Origin: Niveibacterium umoris
Lineage (GTDB): Bacteria > Pseudomonadota > Gammaproteobacteria > Burkholderiales > Rhodocyclaceae
Direction of reading: 5' to 3'
DNA: 64,000 bases
NCBI RefSeq assembly: GCF_014197015.1
Contig: NZ_JACIET010000001.1
Location: 124,001 to 188,000, forward strand
Part shown: in pieces, positions 15,666-25,700 of the stretch
Position numbering within the stretch: position 1 is the stretch's first letter
Layout: every line of letters starts with the position of its first letter
Program-made: the position numbers and the translations under genes
The notes under the pieces: model-generated
What the model was told of the DNA's origin: nothing
Database searches by the model: none
What the model saw: the letters and a program-made list of their open reading frames with translations, nothing else

Positions 15666-18600
15666 TCAGAGGCCGACGTTGGTGGTCGCCGTGAATTTGG
15701 CGTTGAGCCCGGTCGAAAGGTTTGCGATCGCCGATTCCAACACCGCGAAGATTCTTGCCCGGTCGGTGGTGGTGCTCAGATCCAGCGAATCGGTAGTGCT
15801 GACGCTGTTGCTGGCGAGGGCCGCCTTGAACGCCGCATCCGCCTTGGCCGCCGGGATGTAGACGTAGCCCCCGTTGGCATCGACATAGGCGAGCGTCTGG
15901 AACACCTTCGAGAACACCGTCGCCAGGGTCGTCATCGGGAAGGCGACGTGGATGTTCGACGCGGCCAGGGTGGTCGGGCTGGAAGTGGGTACCGGCTTGC
16001 CATACAACTGGTCAAGGTAGTCGCGCACCTGATACGGGTACTGCTGGTAGGTGTCTTTCGACCCCCACACGCGGCTGTACTTGTTGAGGTCTTCAACCGT
16101 CTGCGCCGTCGCCGTCGCGGCGAGCTGGCTGTATTCCTTCATCAGTGGCCCATAGGAGCCCTGGTTGTAGGCCACGTTCAGCAGGATGTCGAGAAAGTTG
16201 CCCGGAAGCGCCTTGAAGCGTTCGATCCCCTGGTCAAAGTTGGGCTGCCACGGCGTGGTCCAGCCCCCCGGGCCCTTTCCGGTCTCGATCAGCGCGAGCA
16301 GATCGGTGTAGTGGAAGTAGGCAGTGACGACCGGCCCGTAGAACTTGTTATTGAACGAGGCGGGCGTCGGCTTCTGGAACTGTGTCGCCGCATCGGCCAT
16401 CTTGTAGCCAATGTTCTTCTGCAAGGCGATGTAGTTGATCAGCGAGTGACCGGCCGGGGCATAGGAGCCCGACACCATGTCTGCCGCGTAGTTGTTGATC
16501 TGGTAAGGGCCGCCCTGGCCGACACCCATCACGCTCTGCTGATCCGCCGCCGGTGCCAGCAGATCGCTGGTCGGCTCGTACATCTGGGTGGCGATGTTTT
16601 CCTGCAGCAGTTGGCCGAGGATGGAACCGTACAGATAGTCCTTGTTGAACTGGATGCCGGGGATGTGTTCGCGGATCAGATGGCCGTACAGCACACCCGC
16701 GACCATGTTGGACATGATCAGATCGGTGTAGCGCTCCCCGTCGAGCACCAGTTGGTCTTGCGGCGTGCCGGCGCCGAGCAGGTAGTGGAACTGCAGGGTG
16801 CCGGAAGACTTCACCGCGCCGGTGGCAACGACCGGCGTCGTGGCGGTGCTGCCTGTCGTCGTGTTCGTGCCGCTGCCGGCGGAAGTGCCGCTATTCGATG
16901 CCGTGGCGTTGCTGGTCGAGGTGCTGGTCGAGTTCCCGGTGGCGGTGCCGCCGGTCGCGTTCGAGCTCGTGCCGCTGGTGCCGCTCGCAGCCGCCGGGGC
17001 CACACGCCACACGCCCCACTGGCCGGACTGAGACGGCACGTCGCCCTGCGTCCACCACTCGTTCCTGTACAGCGCGCCGTTGTAGCTGACGAGCGTTCCG
17101 GCGGTGGCATAGACCGTGGAGGCGGACCACGCGGGCGCCGCGGCAGCAGCGGTGCTGCCTGAGCTGGTGCCGGTGCCTGACCCGGCGGTGCCGCCCGTGC
17201 TGGTGCCGCTGCCGATCGTGCCGGTCGTCGTGCTGCTCGTCGAGCCGGTGCTGCCGGTGGCGGCGCCGCCCGTCGAAGCACTGCAGGTGCCGCCGGCCTT
17301 CCACAAGGTCGGCGATTTGTCCGGGTACCAGTTCGAGCCGGAGTAGCTCACGAAGCCGACGAGCGCGGTGTAGCTCGCACCTTTGTAGCTGACAACGTCA
17401 CCGGCTTTGTAGGTGTTGCCGGTTTGCTGCCAGACCTGACAAGTGCTGCCGGAAGATGCGGTGCTGCTGCCGCCTGTGGCGGTGGAGCCGGCCGTCGAGC
17501 CGGTGCTGGCCGTTGAACCCGTGCTGGCGGTTGAGCCCGTGCTGGCGGTTGAGCCAGAGCTGCCCGTCGACCCGGAACTGCCGGTCGATCCGGCCGGATT
17601 GCTTGCCCCTGCGGTGCTGCTGGTAGCAATTGGCGCCGAAGACCCGTTGCCGTTGTTCAGGCCCAGCACCTTGAGGCGATTGAAGAGCCAGCCATTGTCG
17701 TCAAGCGCTGACGAGAGCCCGGCAACCGAGGTGGTCGAACCGCCGCCCCAGAGGATCGCGAACACGTTGGCCGCCGCCGCGTCGGCAAGATGGCCTTTCT
17801 GCCAGCAACCGGCCGCAGTGCTCGGGCAGGCGAGGTAATCGCGCACCGTCGCCGCGTTCGAACGGTAGGTCGGGTTGGTGGCCGGGTTCGGCATCGCCGT
17901 CGTCGTGATGTAGCTCGCGACGCTGGCCAGGTTGTCAGATACCGCAGGGTTGCCGAGGAAGTAGTCCGCCTCGGTCGAGCCATGGTTGAGGCGGGCGTCG
18001 ATATCGCCGCTGGTTTGCAGGTGGCCGCCCGGAATCTGCCACAGCATCACCGGGATGTTGCTGAACGCACTTGAAACGCCCTTGACGTACTTCATCATCA
18101 CGTCGAGGTCCTTGGTGCTGTACAGGTAGCCGTTGGACACCCCAGCGCCGCCAAGGCCCGCGTCGAAAACGTCGCGTTCCCATTTGTCGAAGGCAACAAA
18201 GCTGGGGTTGTACGCCGCATTGGCGTTGCCCATGACGTTCATCCGCTTCAGGAAGGCGACGGTGGCATCGACATGGGTCTGGATGGCGGTCGGATCCTGA
18301 TTCGCCGCTTTGTGCAACCAGCCGTGGCCGGTTTCATCGCCGGCCCAGACGTTGACCTGCCAGCCAAACGGCACGCTCGGTGCAAAAGTGCGGCTCATCC
18401 AGTTGATGGCACGCAGGTAATCCTTGATGGTCGTGCCGGAAGCAAGGAATTCCGCTGGGATCCGCGACGGATCGAGGTTGAGGTAGGCAAATGCCTGCTT
18501 CATCGCGTCCGCTAGCGGGACCGCCATTTCCGGCGACACCGGGCAGTAGTACTGCTGGCACTGCTTGTGGAGTTCGCCGAGGAAATCGGGCGATAGCAGC

Positions 18601-19094
18601 AGCGTCGCGGGCACCGGGTGGTAGGTGTCCTTGTAACCCTCGAGCTGCTTGGCGATGCTGATGAAGTTGATGATGTGCTTCTGCAGCAGGGTGTCCGGCG
18701 CGCTGTTGCCCAGGTCGGCCACCAGCGGGTCGGTGCCGCCGCTGCCGTTGATGTTGTAGAACACCACGGTCAGCATCTGCTTGTTGCCGGTGTTCGCCTC
18801 CATCGAGCGCATCTGTTGCACGATCTGATCGATCTTCGAGTCGCGCGTGATGATGCGGCCGGGATCGCCGTCACCGCCGATGCCGGCGTACGTGAAAAGC
18901 GAGTCTACCGGGCGTTGCTGCAGCAGCGGCAGTTCGGTACCGCCGTTGATGACGCCGCCGTGGGCGATCCGGTTGCTCGGCCATCCGGCGACCGTGTTGA
19001 CGGCGCCGGCGGGCGACGCGAACGCCAGCGCGAGCGCGGTGCTCAGCGTTGAAATGGCAAAACGGGCGACACAGACGGGGGTGGCGGTGGGCAT
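15666..19094 (-). CDS. secreted modular chitin-binding protein with two unrecognised (probably enzymatic) domains
   Basis: 1142 residues. A Sec signal peptide ends near residue 31 (ALALAFASPAGA). Residues about 34-480 form a large domain with a glycosidase-like feel (LLLSPDFLGELHKQCQQYYC, WQVNVWAGDETGHGW, MLWQIPGGHLQ, NVFAILWGGG) that I cannot assign to a family. A Ser/Thr/Gly linker of repeated STGSTA units (488-550) leads to two CBM5/12-type chitin-binding modules (about 549-602, with NTYKAGDVVSYKGASY and NWYPDKSPTLW; about 653-698, with STVYATAGTLVSYNGALY and GQWGVWRV). After a second linker, residues about 765-1142 include GVGQGGPYQINNYAADMV and ILLNVAYNQGSYG, which recall lysozyme/lytic-transglycosylase folds. 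Cellular role is inferred: attack on chitin or cell walls outside the cell, possibly exported by the adjacent secretion operon. Confidence 0.8.
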   Translation of the reverse strand: MPTATPVCVARFAISTLSTALALAFASPAGAVNTVAGWPSNRIAHGGVINGGTELPLLQQRPVDSLFTYAGIGGDGDPGRIITRDSKIDQIVQQMRSMEANTGNKQMLTVVFYNINGSGGTDPLVADLGNSAPDTLLQKHIINFISIAKQLEGYKDTYHPVPATLLLSPDFLGELHKQCQQYYCPVSPEMAVPLADAMKQAFAYLNLDPSRIPAEFLASGTTIKDYLRAINWMSRTFAPSVPFGWQVNVWAGDETGHGWLHKAANQDPTAIQTHVDATVAFLKRMNVMGNANAAYNPSFVAFDKWERDVFDAGLGGAGVSNGYLYSTKDLDVMMKYVKGVSSAFSNIPVMLWQIPGGHLQTSGDIDARLNHGSTEADYFLGNPAVSDNLASVASYITTTAMPNPATNPTYRSNAATVRDYLACPSTAAGCWQKGHLADAAAANVFAILWGGGSTTSVAGLSSALDDNGWLFNRLKVLGLNNGNGSSAPIATSSTAGASNPAGSTGSSGSTGSSGSTASTGSTASTGSTASTGSTAGSTATGGSSTASSGSTCQVWQQTGNTYKAGDVVSYKGASYTALVGFVSYSGSNWYPDKSPTLWKAGGTCSASTGGAATGSTGSTSSTTTGTIGSGTSTGGTAGSGTGTSSGSTAAAAAPAWSASTVYATAGTLVSYNGALYRNEWWTQGDVPSQSGQWGVWRVAPAAASGTSGTSSNATGGTATGNSTSTSTSNATASNSGTSAGSGTNTTTGSTATTPVVATGAVKSSGTLQFHYLLGAGTPQDQLVLDGERYTDLIMSNMVAGVLYGHLIREHIPGIQFNKDYLYGSILGQLLQENIATQMYEPTSDLLAPAADQQSVMGVGQGGPYQINNYAADMVSGSYAPAGHSLINYIALQKNIGYKMADAATQFQKPTPASFNNKFYGPVVTAYFHYTDLLALIETGKGPGGWTTPWQPNFDQGIERFKALPGNFLDILLNVAYNQGSYGPLMKEYSQLAATATAQTVEDLNKYSRVWGSKDTYQQYPYQVRDYLDQLYGKPVPTSSPTTLAASNIHVAFPMTTLATVFSKVFQTLAYVDANGGYVYIPAAKADAAFKAALASNSVSTTDSLDLSTTTDRARIFAVLESAIANLSTGLNAKFTATTNVGL

Positions 19095-19374
19095 GTTGCG
19101 TGTCCTGATGTGGGTAGGCGAAGCGCGCGCGTTCGCGTCAAATTACGAATATGGCAAATTTAACAGAAACGCCATTTCACGAATACCAAATGGACACCAG
19201 CAGACACTTGATTTGACACTCTGCAATCTTCTTGGTGAATTGCAGCATAAGGCATTGCGGCCGTGCGCAATGGTTTTTCGACGAAGTTAGATCAGGAACC
19301 ACTGCAATACCAAAAATATCGGTGCGGTATTGCAGTGGCGCCACCAGGGGCCGGCAAGTGTGTCGTCCGGAAAG
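19095..19374. other. intergenic region with AATACC/GGTATT motifs
   Basis: A/T-rich for this genome. It holds the promoter region of the chitin-binding exoenzyme gene (minus strand). AATACCA occurs at 19182-19188 and 19306-19312, the latter inside the hairpin at 19299-19338. No gene is supported here. Confidence 0.5.
19299..19338 (-). terminator. 13-bp inverted repeat downstream of the DUF1631 gene
   Basis: Perfect 13-bp stem (CCACTGCAATACC / GGTATTGCAGTGG) around a 14-base A/T-rich loop. Its position after the DUF1631 stop suggests a terminator, but no U-run follows. Because it also lies upstream of the chitin-binding gene and contains AATACC...GGTATT, it could instead be an operator. Confidence 0.45.
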
Positions 19375-21507
19375 TCAGGCCTTGACCGCACGCGGGCGCA
19401 GCGGCACCGGGATGGCCGGTGCGTCAAGCACCGGCTGCCGCGTCATCGCGGCAGAGGCGAGCGCGTCGAACCGGGTGCTCCGTGCGACCAGACGAGCGCG
19501 ATTCTTCAGCAACATCGCTGCCAGCGCCGACGATGAAACGCTGGTGGCCTGTGCCGACTCAAAGCTCGTGAAGACATGATGGTCGCCGGCCTTGCTTGTC
19601 CATACCAGGCGCTGCATGACTTCGGGCGCCCCGTCATCGCGAGCGAACACGACCCAATCGCCAGGTGCGAGGTTGCCAGCGGCGGCAAGTGCCTCCCTGG
19701 CGAGGCAATCGGTGATGTCATCAGGGCTTTGGTCAGGCACTTCGGTGACCTCGAAGACGCCAATCCGCTGCGGATGCTGGCCTGGCGCCTGCATTGCCGG
19801 CATGAGTGAGGGCAGATCACTGCATCGCGTTTCGATCGGGCGCCCTTGCAGGGCACGGATTTGCACGGGCAGCAGCGCGGCGAGAGGAACTGCCCAGACC
19901 TCCGCAGGCAGGTCGCTGGCTTCGAGTTGGAGCGTCACTTCTTCGATCAGCGCGCGTAGCCCGGCGCGAATCTCGGCGCGTTCGGCATCCGTTTGCGCCG
20001 GATCCACCGTGCGTACCAGGCGCGCTGCCATGCCGTGAAGAATGCCCAGTTCGCGTTCTCGCGCTCCGGACACGATGGCGGCCTGGATGATCGGAATCCA
20101 GGCATGAAGGAGGAAGTTGCGCATCTCTTCGGGCAGTGGCCCGGCACACAGCGGTCGCAGCAGATCGGTCGCGGATTTCAGCGCCGTGGCGTCGCGCGCG
20201 TTGCGCTCGATCGTCGCCAGCAGGCTGGCCGATGCGGCGGCTTCGGCGCGGTCGCGTGCCGCGGTGAAGGCTTCGAGCGAGGCCAGCGCTTCAACAAAGT
20301 GGGCCGAGCAAGGCGCCGTATCGGCATGCAGTTGTTGAACGATTGCGTTCAGGCGTGCGCTCACCTTGTCGCCACCGTCGACGCTTGCGTTGCAACGCCT
20401 GCTGGCATCCACGACGGCGTCGATCAGACGGATCGCGGGGTGTGTCGCGGTCGCGAAAAGTGCTTCATCGCTCAGCGCAAGGATCATCAGCGGACGTTTC
20501 AGCGCGGCGAGGAGACGACGCCCGATGGGCGGAAGATCCGGTGTTTCGAGCAAACCTGCGAAGACCTCGTCGGCGAGGCTCAGCAGGGTGCGAATCGGCG
20601 CACTTGCCGTGCTCAACGGGGCCGAGTTCAGCATCACGGCGAGCGGGGCTGCGTCGGTGCCCTGCGCAGGTTCGGCCAGTGCGTCGTGAAGGTAGCTGCA
20701 GATCTTCGACATTTCCGACGGCTTCCCCGTGGCCAGACGCTTGCGCTCGTTCACCTTGAGTGCGTCGTGCAGCGCGATCGCTGCGTTGCGGTGACGCTCG
20801 ATGCTGGCGGGCGCGCCGCTGCCGAGCGTCGGATGCTTGCGGATGAAGCGTTCGCGGGTTCGTTCGATCCCCACGCCACGGGCAGCGAGTTCCGCGTTGA
20901 TTTCCTGATAGACGGTTGGTAGATCGACCGCGAGGCGGTTCGCGACCACGCGGGCGAATGCGTCGCGCACGGCAGGCGGCGCGTCCACCACCTTGCAGCC
21001 TTCGATCAGCGCGTGACTCAGTCGCGTCGGACCCATCGGGTTGCCAAAGGCATGCTGCGCGCGCGGCAGTCCAAGCAGGCCGCCGATACGCTCATCGAGT
21101 GCGTGCAGTTCTTCGCCGGCGGCTTCGCGCAGCGGCCCGCTGACGGCATTGGCCAGACGCAAATTTTCCATCTCCGCGTCGTCGAACAGATAAAGGTCGC
21201 CAAAGGCGCGTTCGTCAGCGCGCGCGTGCGCCACACCGTTGCGTACATGACGCATGAATACGGCGGGGAATGCACTCCAGGTGCTCTCGAAGATCCGGCA
21301 CAGCGCGATGGCGTCTTCCTGTTCGCGGGACGAGGTGGCGTTCGCGGCCTGTTCATAGAGGGCTACGAGTACCGGCGTGCGCACCTGAGCGAGCCAGTCC
21401 GAAAGATGGCGGCTGAAAAGATCCTGCATTTCGCGCACGAGCTGGCGTTGAGAGGCGCTGGCGCCCCCGGTGATCTCGACAATCTTGGTGTTCTCTAGGC
21501 GTGTCAC
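19375..21507 (-). CDS. DUF1631 family protein
   Basis: 710 residues from the GTG at 21507, chosen because AGGA lies 9 bases upstream; a longer in-frame GTG at 21561 gives 728 residues but has no ribosome binding site. It is an all-helical, cytoplasmic protein without membrane segments. The N-terminal SASQRQLVREMQDLFSRHLSDW and DRIGGLL-like segments, and the C-terminal beta-rich piece (NLAPGDWVVFARDDG, RLVWTSKAGDHHVFTSF, AMLLKNRARLV), fit DUF1631. Family function is unknown; the C-terminal part resembles PilZ-like beta barrels, so cyclic-di-GMP binding is a possibility not shown by motif. It sits between two chitin-related genes, possibly by chance. Confidence 0.8.
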   Translation of the reverse strand: MTRLENTKIVEITGGASASQRQLVREMQDLFSRHLSDWLAQVRTPVLVALYEQAANATSSREQEDAIALCRIFESTWSAFPAVFMRHVRNGVAHARADERAFGDLYLFDDAEMENLRLANAVSGPLREAAGEELHALDERIGGLLGLPRAQHAFGNPMGPTRLSHALIEGCKVVDAPPAVRDAFARVVANRLAVDLPTVYQEINAELAARGVGIERTRERFIRKHPTLGSGAPASIERHRNAAIALHDALKVNERKRLATGKPSEMSKICSYLHDALAEPAQGTDAAPLAVMLNSAPLSTASAPIRTLLSLADEVFAGLLETPDLPPIGRRLLAALKRPLMILALSDEALFATATHPAIRLIDAVVDASRRCNASVDGGDKVSARLNAIVQQLHADTAPCSAHFVEALASLEAFTAARDRAEAAASASLLATIERNARDATALKSATDLLRPLCAGPLPEEMRNFLLHAWIPIIQAAIVSGARERELGILHGMAARLVRTVDPAQTDAERAEIRAGLRALIEEVTLQLEASDLPAEVWAVPLAALLPVQIRALQGRPIETRCSDLPSLMPAMQAPGQHPQRIGVFEVTEVPDQSPDDITDCLAREALAAAGNLAPGDWVVFARDDGAPEVMQRLVWTSKAGDHHVFTSFESAQATSVSSSALAAMLLKNRARLVARSTRFDALASAAMTRQPVLDAPAIPVPLRPRAVKA

Positions 21508-21671
21508 GACAGTTGTTCCTGGGTTCGGCAAGACCTGCAGGGCGTCGATGGCCCATGTCACGTGCGCGCGGAGGCGCTGCAGGCTCGCTGTTTCGCCCGG
21601 CCGTGTCTGGCCAGGGCGGTGGTGCGAATACGGCGGGTGCGTTCAGGGCTCGCGCATGCCCTGGCGGCGGC

Positions 21672-22490
21672 TCAGTAGCGGCGCTCGCGCACCCACTTGG
21701 TCATGATCCACTTCTCGCCGGCGGTGACCGGTGCGCCCGCATGCAGGCTGAGCGGGTCCAACTGGCCCGCCGCATTGGCGTAGCGGAAGTACACCGCGCG
21801 GCCGCGACGCGGCGCGACTTCGATGCCTGCATCGGGGAAAACGGTGGCCCCGCCTGCCTCGACGTCATTGAGATAGAGGACCATCGTGGCGACGCGCTGC
21901 CCACCCGTCGCAAGGTGCGCTGCACTGCCCGGATCCTGTGGCGGGAAATAGTCGAAGTGGGGCGTGTACTGCGCGCCGACGCCGTAGCGCAGGACCTGCA
22001 TCCCTTCGCCGTTTTCGAGCGGCCAGGCCATCAGCGCGGCAAGACGTCGCTCGATCCGTTCGATCAGTTCGTCTTCGCAACGGGCAAACGCTGCGCCGCT
22101 GCTGGTGCGTTCTGCGATCACCTGTTCAGCGCCGCTGTTCGGGTCGATGATGGTCGAGCGGTTCATGCGTGCCCGGCAGCGCGCGATGAGGGTCGCGCAT
22201 TCTTCGTCGGTGAGCACCTTGTCGAACACCACCACTTGGGGCTTCGCGCAGCGCGCAATCACCTCGACCTCGCGGTCGTGCGCATAGATCCGGTTGCCGG
22301 CCGCTACCGGACAGGCGTCGTACTGATAGGCGGGCACGCCAGCGAAGCGCGCGTAGGTTGCCACCGACTGCTGCGCGAAGGCCGGTTCGAATCCGGCATC
22401 CAGCATGGCGATCACGATGCTCTCGTGGCTGCAGCCGCGCGCCAGATTGTCGAGCAACCAGGCATGCCAGCGGTCATCAAGCGAAGTCAT
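21672..22490 (-). CDS. prolyl-4-hydroxylase-like 2-oxoglutarate/Fe(II) dioxygenase
   Basis: 272 residues; the ATG at 22490 follows AAGGAG. No signal peptide, so cytoplasmic. The C-terminal double-stranded beta-helix carries the iron triad: His-x-Asp in YTPHFDYFPP and the distal His in LSLHAGAPV, with the 2-oxoglutarate-binding Lys in GEKWIMTKWV. Segments VLTDEECATLIARC, RTSSGAAF and GGATVFPDAG are typical of P4H-type enzymes (P4Hc domain). Substrate unknown. It is the next gene downstream of the giant chitinase whose linkers contain long Ala-Pro repeats, and a Pro-hydroxylation link is conceivable; bacterial P4Hs are otherwise known to modify elongation factor Tu. Confidence 0.9.
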   Translation of the reverse strand: MTSLDDRWHAWLLDNLARGCSHESIVIAMLDAGFEPAFAQQSVATYARFAGVPAYQYDACPVAAGNRIYAHDREVEVIARCAKPQVVVFDKVLTDEECATLIARCRARMNRSTIIDPNSGAEQVIAERTSSGAAFARCEDELIERIERRLAALMAWPLENGEGMQVLRYGVGAQYTPHFDYFPPQDPGSAAHLATGGQRVATMVLYLNDVEAGGATVFPDAGIEVAPRRGRAVYFRYANAAGQLDPLSLHAGAPVTAGEKWIMTKWVRERRY

Positions 22491-22704
22491 GGATTTCTCC
22501 TTCGTGCCGTGCGGCGTTCCGGACGACACGATCACATTTGTGGACGCCACTTGTCTGACCGTCAAATCGGTCGCGCCATCGCGACGTGGCTTCGAAAGCG
22601 GTCGCGGGCGGCATGCGGCGGAATGCTGCGTAGAAGACGTTACCGGTGCGGGGTGGGCAGGCAGCGAGTGTGCGTATCCCGGCGCCGAATGCGGTGCGGT
22701 CTCT

Positions 22705-22745
22705 CGCGGTTTCAAACAGTCTCTGCGAGACCGCTTGAAACCGCG
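22705..22745. repeat. nested inverted repeat
   Basis: Outer stem CGCGGTTTCAA / TTGAAACCGCG (11 bp, 22705-22715 with 22735-22745) encloses an inner stem GTCTC / GAGAC (22719-22723 with 22727-22731). It lies between the chitinase stop and the dioxygenase start. Function unknown; it could end chitinase transcription together with the adjacent hairpin at 22742-22771. Confidence 0.55.
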
Positions 22746-22771
22746 GGCGGTGGCATCGGCCACCACCCGCG
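22742..22771 (-). terminator. hairpin just after the chitinase gene
   Basis: 13-bp stem with one mismatch (CGCGGGCGGTGGC / GCCACCACCCGCG) and a 4-base loop, 10 bases past the chitinase stop at 22781. No long U-tract; likely terminator or 3'-end stabiliser. Confidence 0.5.
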
Positions 22772-22780
22772 AGACCTTGC

Positions 22781-25700
22781 TTACTGGCGAACCTTGCTCA
22801 TCGCGTTGAGCAGCGTGCCGCTGGCGTCATCACCATCGACCGACCAGGACATCATGCCGCCCAGGCCGTTGGCCTTCACGTAATCGACCTTGGTGCCGAT
22901 CACGGTGGTGTCGTCGTAGCTCCACCACTGCTTGTCGCTGGTGTAGAGGTACAGCTGCTTGGTCACCGGGTGGATCTTGCGGATACCCGACAGGTTCATC
23001 AGCACCTTGTAGTCGTTGATGCCCGCCTCATACTGGCCCGGAGCGGCACCGCCAGCGGCCGACTGGTACAGGCCGTCGCCGTTGGCGCCTGCCGGCACGT
23101 TCTGCCAGCCGCGGCCGTAGAACGGGATACCCATGACCAGCTTCGAGGCCGGTGCGCCGGCTGCGATCAGGTTCTTCACCGCGTTATCCACGGTGTAGGT
23201 GGCGAGCGCACCACCGGCCTTGATGTTCGGGCTGGCCGGATCCGCATACAGGTTCGACTGCGAGTCGGTCACCGACGATTCCCAGCCGCCGTGGAAGTCG
23301 TAGGACATCATGTTGATCCAATCCACGTACTGGGCGTACTTACCCGGTTCGGTCTGGTCGATCTTGTCCTTGCCCACGTTGATCGCCACGGTCAGCGGGT
23401 AGCTCTTGCCGGTCGTTGCCTTGAGGGCATCGAGCTGGCGACGGAACTCGGCGAGCAGCAGGGTGTAGTTCTGCTTGTCGGCGGTCGATACCGTGTTGTA
23501 CGGCTGGCCACCACCACCCGGGTTTTCCCAGTCGATGTCGATACCGTCGAAGACACCTGCTGCTGCAGCGACGCCGCCGCGGCCATCGATGACCGGCAAA
23601 TTGCCCTTGATGTACGTGTTGATACAGCTCGACACCAGTTGCTTGCGCAGCGCATCGGTCTGCGAGGCCGCCGAGAACCACTTCGACCAGGTCCAGCCGC
23701 CGAGCGAAATCATCACCTTCAGGTTCGGGTACTTGGCCTTCAGGTCGCGCAGTTCGCGGAAGTTTCCGGCCAGTTTGTCGTCCCACTTGATCGTGGTCGT
23801 CGGATCGACGCGACGAGCGGCCGTGCGACCAAAGTCAGCCCAAGCGTCGCCGCCGGTACCGGCGTCCGGTGCGTTCGGGTTGGTGGCGCCGGGTTCGGCC
23901 TTGTTCACGATGTCGCATTCGTAGCCACCGTTCTTCTGGTAGATGTTGCCGAACGCATAGTTCACGAACGTCAGCTTGGCGGCGGCGCCGCTGGTGACCA
24001 TGTCGGCCACTTCATAACCACGGCCATACACGCCCCACTGCGTGAAGTAGGTGCCAACCTGTTTGCCCGAAACCGACGGCGCCGGAGCAGGTGCCGGGGC
24101 CGGGGCCGGAGCAGGTGCCGGAGCAGGTGCCGGGGCAGGAGCCGGAGCCGGAGCCGGAGCGGGAGCAGGTGCCGGAGCCGGAGCCGGAGCCGGAGCCGGG
24201 GCCGGGGCCGGGGCCGGAGCAGGTGCCGGGGCCGGGGCCGGAGCAGGAGCCGGAGCAGGTGCCGGAGCCGGGGCAGGTGCCGGAGCGGTCGTGCCGCCGC
24301 CGGTCGTCGTTACCAGCTTCCACACGCCCCACTGGCCGGACTGCGAAGGCACATCGCCCTGCGTCCACCACTGGCTCTGATAGACCTGACCGTTGTAGCT
24401 GACCTGGGTGCCGGCGGTGGCATAGACCGCCGACGCCGACCACGGTTGTACGCCGGTGACCGGCGCGGGGGTCGGAGCGGGAGCCGGAGCCGGAGCCGGA
24501 GCAGGTGCGGGGGCCGGAGCGGGGGCCGGAGCGGGGGCCGGCGTCGGCGCAGGCGTCGTTCCGGTGCAGCTGGCAACCGGCTTCCACAGCGTCGGCGTGG
24601 TGTTGGGATACCAGTTGGCGCCAGCGTAGTTGGTGAAGTTCACGATCGCCTGATAGAAGGCGCCGTTGTAGCTGACGACATCGCCCACAACGTAGGCATT
24701 GCCGGTCTGTGCCCACAGCGCGCACGCGCCGCTCGGTGCCGGAGCCGGGGCCGGGGCCGGAGCAGGAGCCGGAGCAGGAGCCGGAGCAGGAGCAGGAGCA
24801 GGAGCAGGAGCCGGAGCAGGGGCGGGAGCCGGAGCCGGAGTGGGCGTCGGCGTGATCGTGCTGGCGCTCTGACCGGTCTTGAAGATGTTGTAGAACTCAA
24901 GGTCGCTGTTGTTCACGCCACTGAACAGCGCAAGGTCGCCCTTGCCTGCCTGGTCGCGTTGCATCGCCCAGTACGACAAGAGGCCAACACCGTTCTGTTT
25001 GGCGAAGGCGGCCACCGTTTGGGCATGCGCCTGCGTGAAGACTTCGGCGGCCACGTCGTTGATGCCGATCATCGGCGTGATGCCGATCAGATCCCACAGC
25101 TGGGCCTCGCTATAACCGGGGAAGAGCGGACGCATCTGCTCGCGGGTGCGCACTGCGGCGTCGATGGCAAGCTGGCCGAGGTCGGTGCGGCCGTTGGTCG
25201 AGTACGAACCGTAGTCCATCGCCATGATGTTGACGCGCGAGACCTTGACGCCGGCGCTCACGGCCGACTGCACCACTGCCACCGAGTCGGCCGAGAGGCC
25301 GCCCGGATCGGTGCCCCAGCTGTAGGTAACCGGCGGCACAACCGCGAGGGTGAACGAAACCTTCAGATCGGGGTACTTGGATTGCAGGGTCTTGAGCGCG
25401 GCCGAGCGGACCGTGTTGGCCGCCTTGTTGCCGACGGCGCCGCCTTCAACGTCGAAATCCAGGGTCTTGATGCCCGAGCTGACGATCAGCGCATCAATCT
25501 GGGACACCATCTGGTCTGCGGTACAGGCCGCCTCAAGGTAGGTGCCGTTGGCGCCACCGAAGGAGATGATCAAGTTGCCGCCAGCCTGGCGGAACGACGC
25601 GATATCACTCTTCATCGCGCCAGTAATCGCGTTGCTCGAACCGTCAGTGGTGGCAACACAGCCGTTGCCGGCGATCACGAAGGCGAGGGTCGCGCTGTTT

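Noticed and set aside
15549-17162. 537-codon plus-strand frame
   Set aside because: Antisense to the 3' half of the chitin-binding exoenzyme; Arg/Gly/Val-rich shadow of its linkers.
24079-24855. Possible CRISPR-like repeat array
   Set aside because: Units are contiguous 6-base repeats with no spacers and encode Ala-Pro linkers in frame.
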